Positions 55,995 to 64,000 of a DNA stretch of 64,000 nucleotides are shown piece after piece. Under the pieces are notes generated by a model. That model had not been told where the DNA came from. It saw nothing but the letters and a program-made list of their open reading frames with translations, and searched no databases. A program made the translations under genes and the position numbers. The stretch is from Massilia sp. YIM B02769. GTDB lineage: Bacteria; Pseudomonadota; Gammaproteobacteria; Burkholderiales; Burkholderiaceae_D. Within the stretch, counting starts at the first letter, position 1. Each line of letters starts with the position of its first letter. The DNA is taken from the NCBI RefSeq assembly GCF_030411995.1, contig NZ_JASNRC010000011.1:124001-188000 (forward strand), given 5' to 3'.

Positions 55995-56014
55995 ACATTA
56001 AGGATTGTTAATGT
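55995..56014. promoter_or_regulatory. Putative LysR operator between adaptor and regulator
   Basis: ACATTAA (55995-56001) and TTAATGT (56008-56014) form a perfect 7-bp inverted repeat with a 6-base spacer and contain the ATTA-N7-TAAT-like dyad expected of LysR binding sites. It lies midway between the divergent start codons (55913 and 56078). Confidence 0.55.
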
Positions 56015-56077
56015 ACGTTTCACGGTGCGAGGAACAATCGCGTTAGACTTCATTCGTTTGTTTCTCATGTAAAGACA

Positions 56078-56977
56078 ATGGACCGATTCCTGGAAATGAA
56101 GGTGTTCGCTGCCGTGGCCGAGGCCGGCAGCTTCACCCGCACGGCGGATGCGCTCGACATGTCGAAGGCGGCCGTCTCGCGCTACGTGGCCGAACTCGAG
56201 GAGCGGCTCGGCGTGCGCCTGCTGCACCGGACCACACGCAAGCTCTCACTAACCACCGAAGGCGAGATCTTCCAGGCGCGCTGCCGCGAGCTGCTGGCCA
56301 ACCTGGGGGATGCCGAAGCCGAGATCACCTCGCGCACCGGCGCCGCCAGCGGCCTGCTGAAGGCCAACGTGCCGGTCACCTTCGGCCTGATGCATCTGTC
56401 CTCACTGTGGCCGGCGCTGCTCGCGCACCACCCCGGCCTGATGCTCGACCTGACGCTGTCGGACCGCGTGGTCGACCTGGTCGAGGAAGGCTTCGATGTG
56501 GCGGTGCGCATCGGCCAGTTGCCGGCGTCCTCGCTGATCAGCAGGAAGCTGGCCAGCACGCGCATGATCCTGTGCGCCGCACCGGCCTACCTGGCGGCGC
56601 GCGGCGAACCGGCACTGCCGGCCGAGCTGGCAGCGCACGACGTGATCTCCTACAGCCTGTTCGCGGCGGGCGAGAACTGGACGTTTACCGGTGCGCTCGG
56701 CGAGCAGACGGTGCGGGTGACGCCGCGCGTGCGCACCAACAGCGGCGACACCTGCCGCGCCGCCGCGCTGCTCGGCCAGGGCATCGTGCTGCAGCCGAGC
56801 TTTATCGTCGGCGCCGACCTGGCCGCCGGCCGGCTGGTGGAAATCATGCCCGGCTGGCGTGCGGGCGAGCTGGGTGTGTACGCGGTGTACCCGTCGCGTA
56901 AATTCGTGGCGCCCAAGGTGCGCGTGCTGATCGATTTCCTGGTCGAGTCGTTTGCGGAGCCGCCCTGGGACAATTGA
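56078..56977 (+). CDS. LysR-family transcriptional regulator
   Basis: 299 residues. The N-terminal helix-turn-helix is clear: MDRFLEMKVFAAVAEAGSFTRTADALDMSKAAVSRYVAELEERLGVRLLHRTTRK in outline, with the usual effector domain after residue 90. The family is close to the CrgA/DmlR type, judged by the start. It is divergent from the RND adaptor gene and may control it; it could also act on the downstream dioxygenase gene, 129 bp away on the same strand, whose upstream region has another inverted repeat. Confidence 0.87.
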   Translation: MDRFLEMKVFAAVAEAGSFTRTADALDMSKAAVSRYVAELEERLGVRLLHRTTRKLSLTTEGEIFQARCRELLANLGDAEAEITSRTGAASGLLKANVPVTFGLMHLSSLWPALLAHHPGLMLDLTLSDRVVDLVEEGFDVAVRIGQLPASSLISRKLASTRMILCAAPAYLAARGEPALPAELAAHDVISYSLFAAGENWTFTGALGEQTVRVTPRVRTNSGDTCRAAALLGQGIVLQPSFIVGADLAAGRLVEIMPGWRAGELGVYAVYPSRKFVAPKVRVLIDFLVESFAEPPWDN

Positions 56978-57106
56978 CGGCTTCATGAGATTGTCTCGAT
57001 AAGTGAAACAGTCTGGCTCTGGATGGCTTATTTATCTCTTCGGAAGATAAAATTAAGATGAGCCCATGTTGATGCGGCGTGCGCCGCGCTGATGGAGAGT
57101 TCGATC

Positions 57107-57883
57107 ATGGTGTCGCTTCCCGCTGTATTCGTATCGCATGGCTCGCCCATGCTGGCGCTGCAGGACAGTCCTGCGCGCCGCTTCCTCGAAAGCCTGGGCC
57201 GGTCGCTGCCCCGGCCGCAGGCCATCCTCGTCGTGTCCGCCCACTGGGAAACCGCTGGCGGCCCGGCGGTGAGCCTGGCGCGCCAGCCGGAGACCATCCA
57301 CGACTTCGGCGGCTTTCCGCGCGCGCTGTTCGAAATGCGCTATCCGGCGCCGGGCGCGCCCGATACCGCCGAACGCGCCGCCGCGCTGCTCGAAGCGGCC
57401 GGCATTCCGATCGGCCGCAGCGCAGACCGTGGCCTCGACCACGGCGCCTGGGTGCCGCTGCGCCTGATGTACCCGGACGCCGACATCCCCGTCGCCCAGC
57501 TGTCGGTGGTGCGCGGCGCAAGCCCGGCCCGGCACGCGGCGATCGGCCGCGCCCTGGCCCCGCTGCGCGAGCAGGGCGTGCTGATCCTCGCCTCGGGCTC
57601 GCTGACGCATAATTTGTATGAATACCGCGGGCAGGGCATCGACGCGCCGGTGCCGGATTGGGTCGGCGCGTTCGAGGCCTGGATGAAAGCGCGGCTCGAA
57701 GCGAACGACGCGGCGGCGCTGCTCGACTACCGCCAGGCCGCGCCGTATGCGGCAGAGAACCATCCGACCGACGAACACCTGCTGCCGCTGTTCGTGGCCA
57801 TGGGCGCAGGCGGGCCGGCCAGACAGATCCATGCGAGTTTCGAACACGGCGTGCTGGCGATGGATGCCTACGCCTTCGAATAA
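57107..57883 (+). CDS. DODA-type extradiol ring-opening dioxygenase (YgiD-like)
   Basis: 258 residues of the LigB-like group. Metal-ligand histidines are in VFVSHGSPML, VVSAHWET and ENHPTDEHLLPLF; DHGAWVPLRLMYPDADIPV is also a family hallmark. The E. coli homologue YgiD is a DOPA dioxygenase. The start at 57107 has GGAGAG 8 bases upstream. The inverted repeat TTATCT (57032-57037)/AGATAA (57045-57050) in front may be an operator. A DoxX-type gene follows after 33 bp, a pairing seen widely. Confidence 0.85.
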   Translation: MVSLPAVFVSHGSPMLALQDSPARRFLESLGRSLPRPQAILVVSAHWETAGGPAVSLARQPETIHDFGGFPRALFEMRYPAPGAPDTAERAAALLEAAGIPIGRSADRGLDHGAWVPLRLMYPDADIPVAQLSVVRGASPARHAAIGRALAPLREQGVLILASGSLTHNLYEYRGQGIDAPVPDWVGAFEAWMKARLEANDAAALLDYRQAAPYAAENHPTDEHLLPLFVAMGAGGPARQIHASFEHGVLAMDAYAFE

Positions 57884-57916
57884 CGGAAGCAACGACAACA
57901 ACCACAAGGAGCCATC

Positions 57917-58339
57917 ATGCACACCACGACCACCATCCGATCCACCGACGACGCGGGCAAGCTGCTGCTGCGCGCCGTCCTCGCCATCCTGCTGCTGTTC
58001 CACGGCGTCTCGAAGCTGAGCGGCGGCATCGGCTTCATCACCGGCATGCTGCAGGGGCTCGGTTTGCCAGCCTTCCTCGGCTACGGCGTGTACGTCGGCG
58101 AGGTCGTGGCGCCGCTGTTGATCCTCGTCGGCCTGTACACGCGTCCGGCCGCCCTGGTCGTGGCCATCAACATGGTCGTCGCGCTGCTGCTGGTGCACAC
58201 GGGCCAGTTCTTCACCCTGAGCGACACCGGCGGCTGGGCGCTCGAACTGCAGGGCATGTACCTGGGCGGTGCGCTGGCCGTGGCCCTGCTGGGTGCGGGG
58301 CGCTACAGCCTGGGCGGCATCAACGGCCGCTTCAACTGA
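57917..58339 (+). CDS. DoxX-family membrane protein
   Basis: 140 residues with four hydrophobic segments, starting with LLLRAVLAILLLFHGVSKL and including GYGVYVGEVVAPLLILVGLYTRPAALV. DoxX-type proteins are inner-membrane partners of redox enzymes; here it is cotranscribed with the dioxygenase. AAGGAG precedes the ATG. A terminator follows its stop. Confidence 0.85.
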   Translation: MHTTTTIRSTDDAGKLLLRAVLAILLLFHGVSKLSGGIGFITGMLQGLGLPAFLGYGVYVGEVVAPLLILVGLYTRPAALVVAINMVVALLLVHTGQFFTLSDTGGWALELQGMYLGGALAVALLGAGRYSLGGINGRFN

Positions 58340-58365
58340 AGCAGCACCTGCCAGCGACATGATAG

Positions 58366-58391
58366 AGCCCTGTTTTTACAGGGCTTTTTTC
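58366..58391 (+). terminator. Rho-independent terminator after doxX
   Basis: AGCCCTG (58366-58372) pairs with CAGGGCT (58379-58385) across a TTTTTA loop and is followed by a T run (TTTTT). It ends the dioxygenase-DoxX operon. Confidence 0.88.
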
Positions 58392-58467
58392 GTTGTGCCT
58401 AGCGGCCGGGCGCGAAAGGACGGATAATGGCGCCCACTCATTTAGCGCAAGAATCTGGAACCCTCCC

Positions 58468-60669
58468 ATGGAAATCAAAGTCAACTTCCTCGACAAGCTG
58501 CGCCTGGAAGCCAAGTTCGACGACTTCACCGTCATCGCCGACCAGCCCATCCGCTACAAGGGCGACGGCTCGGCCCCCGGTCCCTTCGACTACTTCCTGG
58601 CCTCGTCGGCCCTGTGCGCGGCCTATTTCGTGAAGCTGTACTGCGATACCCGCAACATCCCGACCGAAAACATCCGCCTCTCGCAGAACAACATCGTCGA
58701 CCCGGAAAACCGCTACGCCCAGATCTTCAAGATCCAGGTCGAGCTCCCGGCCGACATCTCGGATAAAGACCGCCAGGGCATCCTGCGCTCGATCGACCGC
58801 TGCACGGTGAAGAAGGTCGTGCAGCAGGGGCCGGAATTCGTGATCGAGGAAGTCGAGAACCTCGACGCCGACGCCCAGGCGCTGCTGACCCTGCAGCCCG
58901 ACGCGGCAACGCAGACCTACATCCCCGGCAAGGACCTGCCGCTGGAGCAGACCATCGCCAACATGTCGGCCAAGCTGGCGTCCTGGGGCATCAAGATCGA
59001 GATCGCGTCCTGGCGCAACATCGTGCCGAACGTCTGGTCGCTGCACATCCGCGACGCCCACTCGCCGATGTGCTTCACCAACGGCAAGGGCGCGACCAAG
59101 GAAAGCGCGCTGGCCTCGGCCCTGGGCGAGTACATCGAACGCCTCAGCAACAACCACTTCTATGCCGGTTCCTACTGGGGCCAGGAGATCGCCAACGCCG
59201 ACTTCGTGCACTACCCGAACGAGCGCTGGTTCAAGGCCGGCCGCCGCGACGCGCTGCCGAAGGAGATCCTCGACGAATACAGCCTGGAGATCTACGACCC
59301 CGAGGGCGAACTGCGCGGCACCCACCTGGTCGACACCAATTCCGGCAACGCCGAACGCGGCATCGTCGCGCTGCCCTACACCCGCTACTCGGACGGCGAG
59401 ACCGTGTACTTCCCGGTCAGCCTGATCGAAAACCTCTACGCCAGCAACGGCATGAGCGCCGGTAACACCCTGGCCGAAGCCCAGGTGCAGTGCCTGTCCG
59501 AGATCTTCGAGCGCGCGGTGAAACGCGAGATCCTGGAAGGCGAATTCGCCTTGCCCGACGTCCCGCAAGAGGTGCTGGCGAAGTACCCCGGCATCGTGGC
59601 CGGCATCAAGGGCCTGGAAGAGCAGGGCTTCCCGGTGCTGGTGAAGGACGCCTCGCTCGGCGGCAAATATCCGGTGATGTGCGTGACGCTGATGAACCCG
59701 AAGACCGGCGGCGTGTTCGCTTCCTTCGGCGCGCATCCGAGCCTGGAAGTGGCGCTGGAACGCAGCCTGACCGAACTGCTGCAGGGCCGCAGCTTCGAAG
59801 GCCTGAACGACTTGCCGCAGCCGACCTTCGCCAGCGAAGCCGTCACCGAACCCTATAACTTCGTCGAGCACTTCATCGACTCCAGCGGCGTGGTGTCGTG
59901 GCGCTTCTTCAGCGCCAGGTCCGACTACGATTTCGTCGAGTGGGATTTCTCCGGCCACGGCGAAGACTCGAATGCGCAGGAAGCGGCGACCCTGCTCGGC
60001 ATCCTGCAGGAGATGGGCAAGGAAGTCTACACGGCCGTCTACGACCAGTTGGGCGCGGTGGCCTGCCGCATCCTGGTGCCGGGTTACTCGGAAGTCTATC
60101 CGGTCGAAGACCTGGTCTGGGACAACACCAACAAGGCGCTGCTGTTCCGCGAAGACATCCTGAACCTGCACCGCCTCGACGACGAGCAACTGGCCGACTT
60201 GCTGGAACGCCTGGAGACCAATGAACTGGACGAATACGGCGACATCGCCAGCCTGATCGGCATCGAGTTCGACGAGAACACGGATTGGGGCCAGTTGACC
60301 GTGCTCGAACTGCGCCTCCTGATCAACCTGGCGCTGAAGCAGTTCGACCAGGCCCACGAACTGGTCGGGGCGTTCCTGCAGTACAACGACAACACGGTCG
60401 AACGCCGCCTGTTCTACCAGGCGCTCAACGTGGTGCTGGAAGTGGTGCTCGACGACGAGCTGGAACTGGACGACTACGTGCTCAACTTCCGCCGCATGTA
60501 CGGCGACGCGCGCATGGATGCGGCGCTGGGTTCGGTGGACGGCAATGTCCGCTTCTTCGGCCTCACGCCAACGAGCATGGGCCTCGAAGGACTCGACCGC
60601 CACCACCGCCTGCTCGACAGCTACCGCAAGCTGCACAAGGCGCGGGCCGACGCGGCAAAGCTGCGTTAA
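58468..60669 (+). CDS. ycaO: OsmC-YcaO fusion protein
   Basis: 733 residues starting at 58468. The first part (about 1-140) is OsmC-like (FDYFLASSALCAAYFVKLYC with the family Cys). The YcaO domain follows (TNGKGATKESALASALGEYIERL, GNTLAEAQVQCLSEIFERAVKREIL). YcaO enzymes activate amide backbones with ATP; E. coli YcaO is linked to RimO-dependent methylthiolation of ribosomal protein S12. The C-terminal third is helical, as in E. coli YcaO. No precursor peptide or cyclodehydratase partner is near, so a natural-product role is unlikely. Confidence 0.88.
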   Translation: MEIKVNFLDKLRLEAKFDDFTVIADQPIRYKGDGSAPGPFDYFLASSALCAAYFVKLYCDTRNIPTENIRLSQNNIVDPENRYAQIFKIQVELPADISDKDRQGILRSIDRCTVKKVVQQGPEFVIEEVENLDADAQALLTLQPDAATQTYIPGKDLPLEQTIANMSAKLASWGIKIEIASWRNIVPNVWSLHIRDAHSPMCFTNGKGATKESALASALGEYIERLSNNHFYAGSYWGQEIANADFVHYPNERWFKAGRRDALPKEILDEYSLEIYDPEGELRGTHLVDTNSGNAERGIVALPYTRYSDGETVYFPVSLIENLYASNGMSAGNTLAEAQVQCLSEIFERAVKREILEGEFALPDVPQEVLAKYPGIVAGIKGLEEQGFPVLVKDASLGGKYPVMCVTLMNPKTGGVFASFGAHPSLEVALERSLTELLQGRSFEGLNDLPQPTFASEAVTEPYNFVEHFIDSSGVVSWRFFSARSDYDFVEWDFSGHGEDSNAQEAATLLGILQEMGKEVYTAVYDQLGAVACRILVPGYSEVYPVEDLVWDNTNKALLFREDILNLHRLDDEQLADLLERLETNELDEYGDIASLIGIEFDENTDWGQLTVLELRLLINLALKQFDQAHELVGAFLQYNDNTVERRLFYQALNVVLEVVLDDELELDDYVLNFRRMYGDARMDAALGSVDGNVRFFGLTPTSMGLEGLDRHHRLLDSYRKLHKARADAAKLR

Positions 60670-60798
60670 GGCGGAACCGCGCAATCCGGAACGGCGCGAT
60701 CGACGACGTGGACAAGTCTTCCTTCAGGGAAGACTTGCGACACGCCGGCGCTGACCGGGTTGTGCGCCATCCAGCGTGCGCGCTGGAATGCGCGTTTG

Positions 60799-61134
60799 CT
60801 AGATGCCTTGCACCAAGTCTTGGCAAACCCTGGCTTCGCCATCCTTGCCAGCCCCGGCAATCGTCCGCGCGATTTCTTCCCTGGTCAGGGCCAGCACGTC
60901 GCGGTATTCGGCCGACTGCCGCGCGGTTTTCATCTCGGACCGTTCTTCCGGCGTCAAGCGCCACATCATGTCCGCGAATTTTTTCCGGATTGTGGCGCGA
61001 TTGACCGCGCCGCAACGCTGTTCGATCGCATCGTACATTGCCAACTGGGCCGACACCGAATAGTCCCAGTCGGCATGGGCATGCCCCCACGCCGGCGCGC
61101 AGCCGAGGACAATGTAGAGCAGGATCCGCGACAT
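60799..61134 (-). CDS. Hypothetical small exported protein
   Basis: 111 residues with an N-terminal signal peptide (MSRILLYIVLGCAPAWGHAHA). The mature part is helical and charged (RKKFADMMWRLTPEERSEMKTARQ) with two cysteines (EQRCGAV and ARVCQDLV) that may be disulfide-bonded. I do not recognise it. It stands alone between convergent and divergent neighbours. Confidence 0.65.
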   Translation of the reverse strand: MSRILLYIVLGCAPAWGHAHADWDYSVSAQLAMYDAIEQRCGAVNRATIRKKFADMMWRLTPEERSEMKTARQSAEYRDVLALTREEIARTIAGAGKDGEARVCQDLVQGI

Positions 61135-61290
61135 GGCTTCCCTTTATAAAAACGAAAATAGTGCAAGAGTTGGCACATTTTATCTATTCCCATTCTTTTT
61201 GCTCAGGACTAGGCTCATCGGACGAAAGCAGGGTGTGCGGCCATCCGTCACGCCATGTCGAGATGACAAATTCTAAAAGGAGACAAGAAC

Positions 61291-62325
61291 ATGCGCCATT
61301 CTGAGCAAGAAAAAGAATTTTTGAAGCGACGGAAGTTTCTCGCACTGGGCGGCGGACTGGCCTCGGCCATGGCGGCGGCGCCGCTGCTCGGCTTCGCCCA
61401 GGAGGCGGGACGGGCATCGGCGTCCGCATCGGCACCGACTGGCACCATCGGGCCGGATCGGCTGGTACTGCTCGGCACCAAGGGCGGACCGCGGGTCGGC
61501 GGCACGGGTAGCAACCTGGCCAACCTGAGCAGGATGAATCCGGCGAACCTGCTCGTGATCGGCGGCGTGCCTTATGTGATCGATTGCGGCTATGGCGTGT
61601 CGATGCAGCTCGTCAAGGCCGGCGTCCCGCTGCCGCAGCTGCGCTACGTGTTCATCACCCACCACCATTCCGACCACCAACTGGAGTATGGCAATCTCCT
61701 GTACGCGGGATGGGCGGCGGGCCTGAACCATCCTGTCGACACCTACGGTCCTCCGGGAATCGAGAAGATGACGCGCGACTTCCTGGCCTTGAACGGGATC
61801 GATATCGACACGCGCACCCATGATGAAGGCAAGCCCGACCTGCGCCGCCTGATCCGGCCACACGACATCCGCAAGCTGGACAGCGTATTCGACAACGGTC
61901 GGGTCAAGGTCAGCGCCATGCGTTCGCTGCATCCGCCTTTCCACGACAGCTATGGCCTGAAATTCGAATTCGACGGCAAGACCGTCGTTTTCTCGGGCGA
62001 TACCGCGTATAACCCGAAGCTGGCCGAATTCGCGAAAGGCGCGGATTACCTGGTGCACGAGGTCCAGTATGCGCCGGGCGTGGAGGCCCTGGCTAAACGC
62101 CTGCCGAATGCGAAACGCGCATTGGAGCATTTCATCGCCTCGCACACCATGACGGACGACGTCGGCCGGATTGCCGCCGCGGCGGGCGTGAAGAATCTGG
62201 TGCTCAGCCATTTCGTGCCGGGCGACGACCCCTCGATTACCGACGAGATGTGGGCGGAAGGCGTACGCAAACACTACAAGGGAAACATCCTGGTCGGGCA
62301 TGACCTGATGTCGATCGACCTGTAG
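61291..62325 (+). CDS. Metallo-beta-lactamase-fold hydrolase, Tat-exported
   Basis: 344 residues. The N-terminus LKRRKFLALGGGLASAMAAAP is a twin-arginine-like signal. The metal motif is FITHHHSDHQLEYG, with later ligands in VFSGDTAYN and LVLSHFVPGDD. The order resembles RNase Z/arylsulfatase-like MBL enzymes, but export rules out an RNA role; an esterase or phosphoesterase is more likely. AAAAGGAG precedes the ATG by 9 bases or so. No operon partner is visible. Confidence 0.85.
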   Translation: MRHSEQEKEFLKRRKFLALGGGLASAMAAAPLLGFAQEAGRASASASAPTGTIGPDRLVLLGTKGGPRVGGTGSNLANLSRMNPANLLVIGGVPYVIDCGYGVSMQLVKAGVPLPQLRYVFITHHHSDHQLEYGNLLYAGWAAGLNHPVDTYGPPGIEKMTRDFLALNGIDIDTRTHDEGKPDLRRLIRPHDIRKLDSVFDNGRVKVSAMRSLHPPFHDSYGLKFEFDGKTVVFSGDTAYNPKLAEFAKGADYLVHEVQYAPGVEALAKRLPNAKRALEHFIASHTMTDDVGRIAAAAGVKNLVLSHFVPGDDPSITDEMWAEGVRKHYKGNILVGHDLMSIDL

Positions 62326-62604
62326 TACCAGATAGCCGGAATGAACGCATCCGCTCCGGCTTGTCGTTTATGGGTAACATTTTCGTAATGTTGCGCGTTG
62401 TTTTGTAAAGTTTTGCAAGCAAAGGCACTGCCCGATCGCCAAGTTGTTCGGCGAAACGGCCGTGCTTTGTAAAGTTATGTTAGCGGCGGCGTCAACTGCC
62501 GAGCACAATATCAATAAAATCATATGCTTATGATGTAAGGGCCGGCTTCTGGCCATGTAGCAACACGGCTGTTAGCATGAATTATTCATAACACGGAGAC
62601 ATTC

Positions 62605-62673
62605 ATGCACCAGTCCACCAGCCGCTCCCCGGCCGCTGCACAGCCGACGACACAGGCCGCGCCATGGAAATGA
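62605..62673 (+). CDS. Short upstream frame (22 codons) coupled to the sugar transporter
   Basis: ATG at 62605 with CGGAG 6-7 bases upstream opens a 22-codon frame (MHQSTSRSPAAAQPTTQAAP, then WK) whose TGA at 62671-62673 overlaps the ATG at 62670 of the transporter. The transporter itself has no ribosome site. It is either a leader peptide giving translational coupling or the true N-terminus separated by a one-base indel. Confidence 0.5.
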   Translation: MHQSTSRSPAAAQPTTQAAPWK

Positions 62674-64000
62674 GCGTCGACCACGCCGGCAACGGCGCAG
62701 GCAACGGTACAGGCAACTCCAGGCGCGAAGTCGTGGTCGGCATGCTGTTCGTCGGCCTGCTGTTCTTCATCCTCGGCTTCGTCACCTGGCTGAACGGTTC
62801 CCTGGTGCCCTTCCTGAAGATCGTCTGCAGCCTGAACAACTTCCAGGCACTGTGGGTCACCTTTGCCTTCTACATCGCCTACACCGTGATGGCGCTGCCG
62901 TCGGCCGCGCTGCTCACCCGCACCGGCTACAAGAAGGGCATGACCCTGGGCCTGGGCATCATGGGCATCGGCGCCTTGCTGTTCATCCCGGCCGCGCAAA
63001 GCGCGCGCTACGAGTTCTTCCTGCTCGCGCTGTTCACGCTGGCTTCCGGCATGACGCTGATGCAGACCGCGATCAATCCCTACATCGTGCGCCTCGGTTC
63101 GCACGAAAGCGCCGCCATGCGCATCAGTATCATGGGCCTGTTCAACAAGGGCGCGGGCGTCGTGGTGCCGCTGGTCTTCACCTCGCTGATGCTGGCCGAT
63201 ATCGACAGCTATTCGCATACCGCGCTCGAAGCCTTGCAGCCGGCCGCGCGCGACGCCGCCCGCGCCACGCTGTCGCAGCGCCTGGTCTTCCCGTATGCCT
63301 GCATGGCGCTGGCGCTGTTCGTGATCATGGTGTTCATCCACTTCTCGAAGCTGCGCGATTTGCCGCCGGAGCCGGCCACGGCGACTGCCGGCGTCGAGCG
63401 CAGGAGCGTGCTGCAGTTCCCTCAGCTGGTGCTCGGCACGCTGGCGCTGTTCGCGTATGTGGGCGTGGAAGTCATCGCCGGCGACACCATCGGCCTGTAC
63501 GGCCATGAGCTGAACGTCGAGCACTTCGGCGTGCTGACCTCCTACACCATGATGTGCATGGTGATCGGCTACCTGATCGGCGCGGTGGCGACGCCGCGCT
63601 ACCTGTCGCAGCAGGGGGCCTTGCTGCTGTCGGCCGTGGCCGGGCTGCTGCTGACGATCGGCGTGGCGACCGGCTCGCCAACGGACACCGGCGTATCGCA
63701 GGTGCTGGTCGGCTGGGCCGGCGTGCCGGCGGTGCCGAACACCGTCATGTTCCTGGCCTTGCTCGGCCTGGCGAATGCCATGGTCTGGCCGGCGATCTGG
63801 CCGCTGGCCCTGCAGGGCTTGGGCCGCTACACCGCGAGCGGTTCGGCCCTGCTGATCATGGCGATCTCCGGCGGCGCGATCCTGCCGGTGGTGTACGGCC
63901 ACTTCGCCGACCTCGGCAGCTCGCGCGGCGCCTACTGGATGCTCTTGCCCTGCTATGCGCTGATCTTCTGGTACGCCGCTGTCGGCCACAAGCTGCGCAG
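62670..64000 (+). CDS. Sugar MFS transporter, FucP/GluP type (3' end outside window)
   Basis: The visible 443 residues give twelve hydrophobic segments. VGLLFFILGFVTWLNGSLVPFLK near the start, PYIVRLGSHESAAMRIS and NAMVWPAIWPLALQGLG are markers of the FHS group (fucose, glucose/galactose proton symport). Starts at 62664 and 62670 are both possible; 62670 overlaps the upstream short frame by ATGA. The frame is still open at the window end, with only a few residues likely to be missing. It stands at the start of an operon that may deal with sugar use. Confidence 0.85.
   Translation, partial: MSVDHAGNGAGNGTGNSRREVVVGMLFVGLLFFILGFVTWLNGSLVPFLKIVCSLNNFQALWVTFAFYIAYTVMALPSAALLTRTGYKKGMTLGLGIMGIGALLFIPAAQSARYEFFLLALFTLASGMTLMQTAINPYIVRLGSHESAAMRISIMGLFNKGAGVVVPLVFTSLMLADIDSYSHTALEALQPAARDAARATLSQRLVFPYACMALALFVIMVFIHFSKLRDLPPEPATATAGVERRSVLQFPQLVLGTLALFAYVGVEVIAGDTIGLYGHELNVEHFGVLTSYTMMCMVIGYLIGAVATPRYLSQQGALLLSAVAGLLLTIGVATGSPTDTGVSQVLVGWAGVPAVPNTVMFLALLGLANAMVWPAIWPLALQGLGRYTASGSALLIMAISGGAILPVVYGHFADLGSSRGAYWMLLPCYALIFWYAAVGHKLR

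Noticed and set aside
58468..60669. OsmC-YcaO gene considered as part of a RiPP (azoline peptide) cluster
   Set aside because: No precursor peptide, dehydrogenase or partner cyclodehydratase gene nearby; architecture matches the housekeeping YcaO type.

Overview
The window looks like the chromosome of an Oxalobacteraceae betaproteobacterium, most likely Massilia or a close relative. The GC-rich coding bias, the PEP-CTERM surface protein, the phosphocholine-type phospholipase C, the soluble multi-PAS chemotaxis receptor and the dense RND efflux genes all point that way. The assignment is an inference from gene content; there is no rRNA gene in the window.

Positions 1-12275 are acquired DNA of the GIsul2 type, a genomic island carrying sul2, ISCR2 and arsenic resistance that I recall integrating at the 3' end of guaA. 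The left end lies outside the window. In order it holds: the 3' part of an IncQ-type repC; about 1 kb of non-coding control DNA with 22-23 bp repeats, an AT-rich inverted repeat, two IncP-type iterons and an IncP/RP4-type oriT; an orphan FitA-like antitoxin gene; trbJ-trbK-trbL without trbB-trbI; two small unknown genes; toxin-antitoxin remnants; an arsR-arsH-arsC-acr3 operon; a serine resolvase; a first guaA-type attachment end; ISCR2; truncated glmM; sul2; and a second guaA-type attachment end at 12183-12275. A hairpin terminator just beyond is probably the native end of the guaA transcript.

Positions 12276-20875 form a second accessory block, visibly less GC-rich at its left side. It holds a DUF5677-type gene, a DUF3800-type gene and, divergent from the latter, a 1463-residue NACHT/STAND-like NTPase. 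This is the best candidate for an undescribed (probably anti-phage or anti-plasmid) system in the window.

From 20876 to the end the content is ordinary for the presumed host. It includes a DHA2 drug exporter; an FtsZ paralogue without the C-terminal peptide; rlhA (23S rRNA hydroxylation); a two-component system divergent from an RND pump that has no adaptor gene; an M61 peptidase; an epoxide hydrolase; a TetR regulator with a divergent flavoprotein-like gene; a four-PAS soluble chemoreceptor with a triple-CheW protein; a broken GH97 glucosidase; a PEP-CTERM protein; phospholipase C; Mn-type superoxide dismutase; carotenoid oxygenase; ketimine reductase-like and flavin reductase-like genes; a second two-component system with a full RND pump and adaptor and a divergent LysR regulator; a DODA dioxygenase with DoxX; an OsmC-YcaO fusion; a metallo-beta-lactamase-fold enzyme; and a FucP/GluP-type sugar transporter cut by the window end. 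No tRNA, rRNA or CRISPR array was seen.
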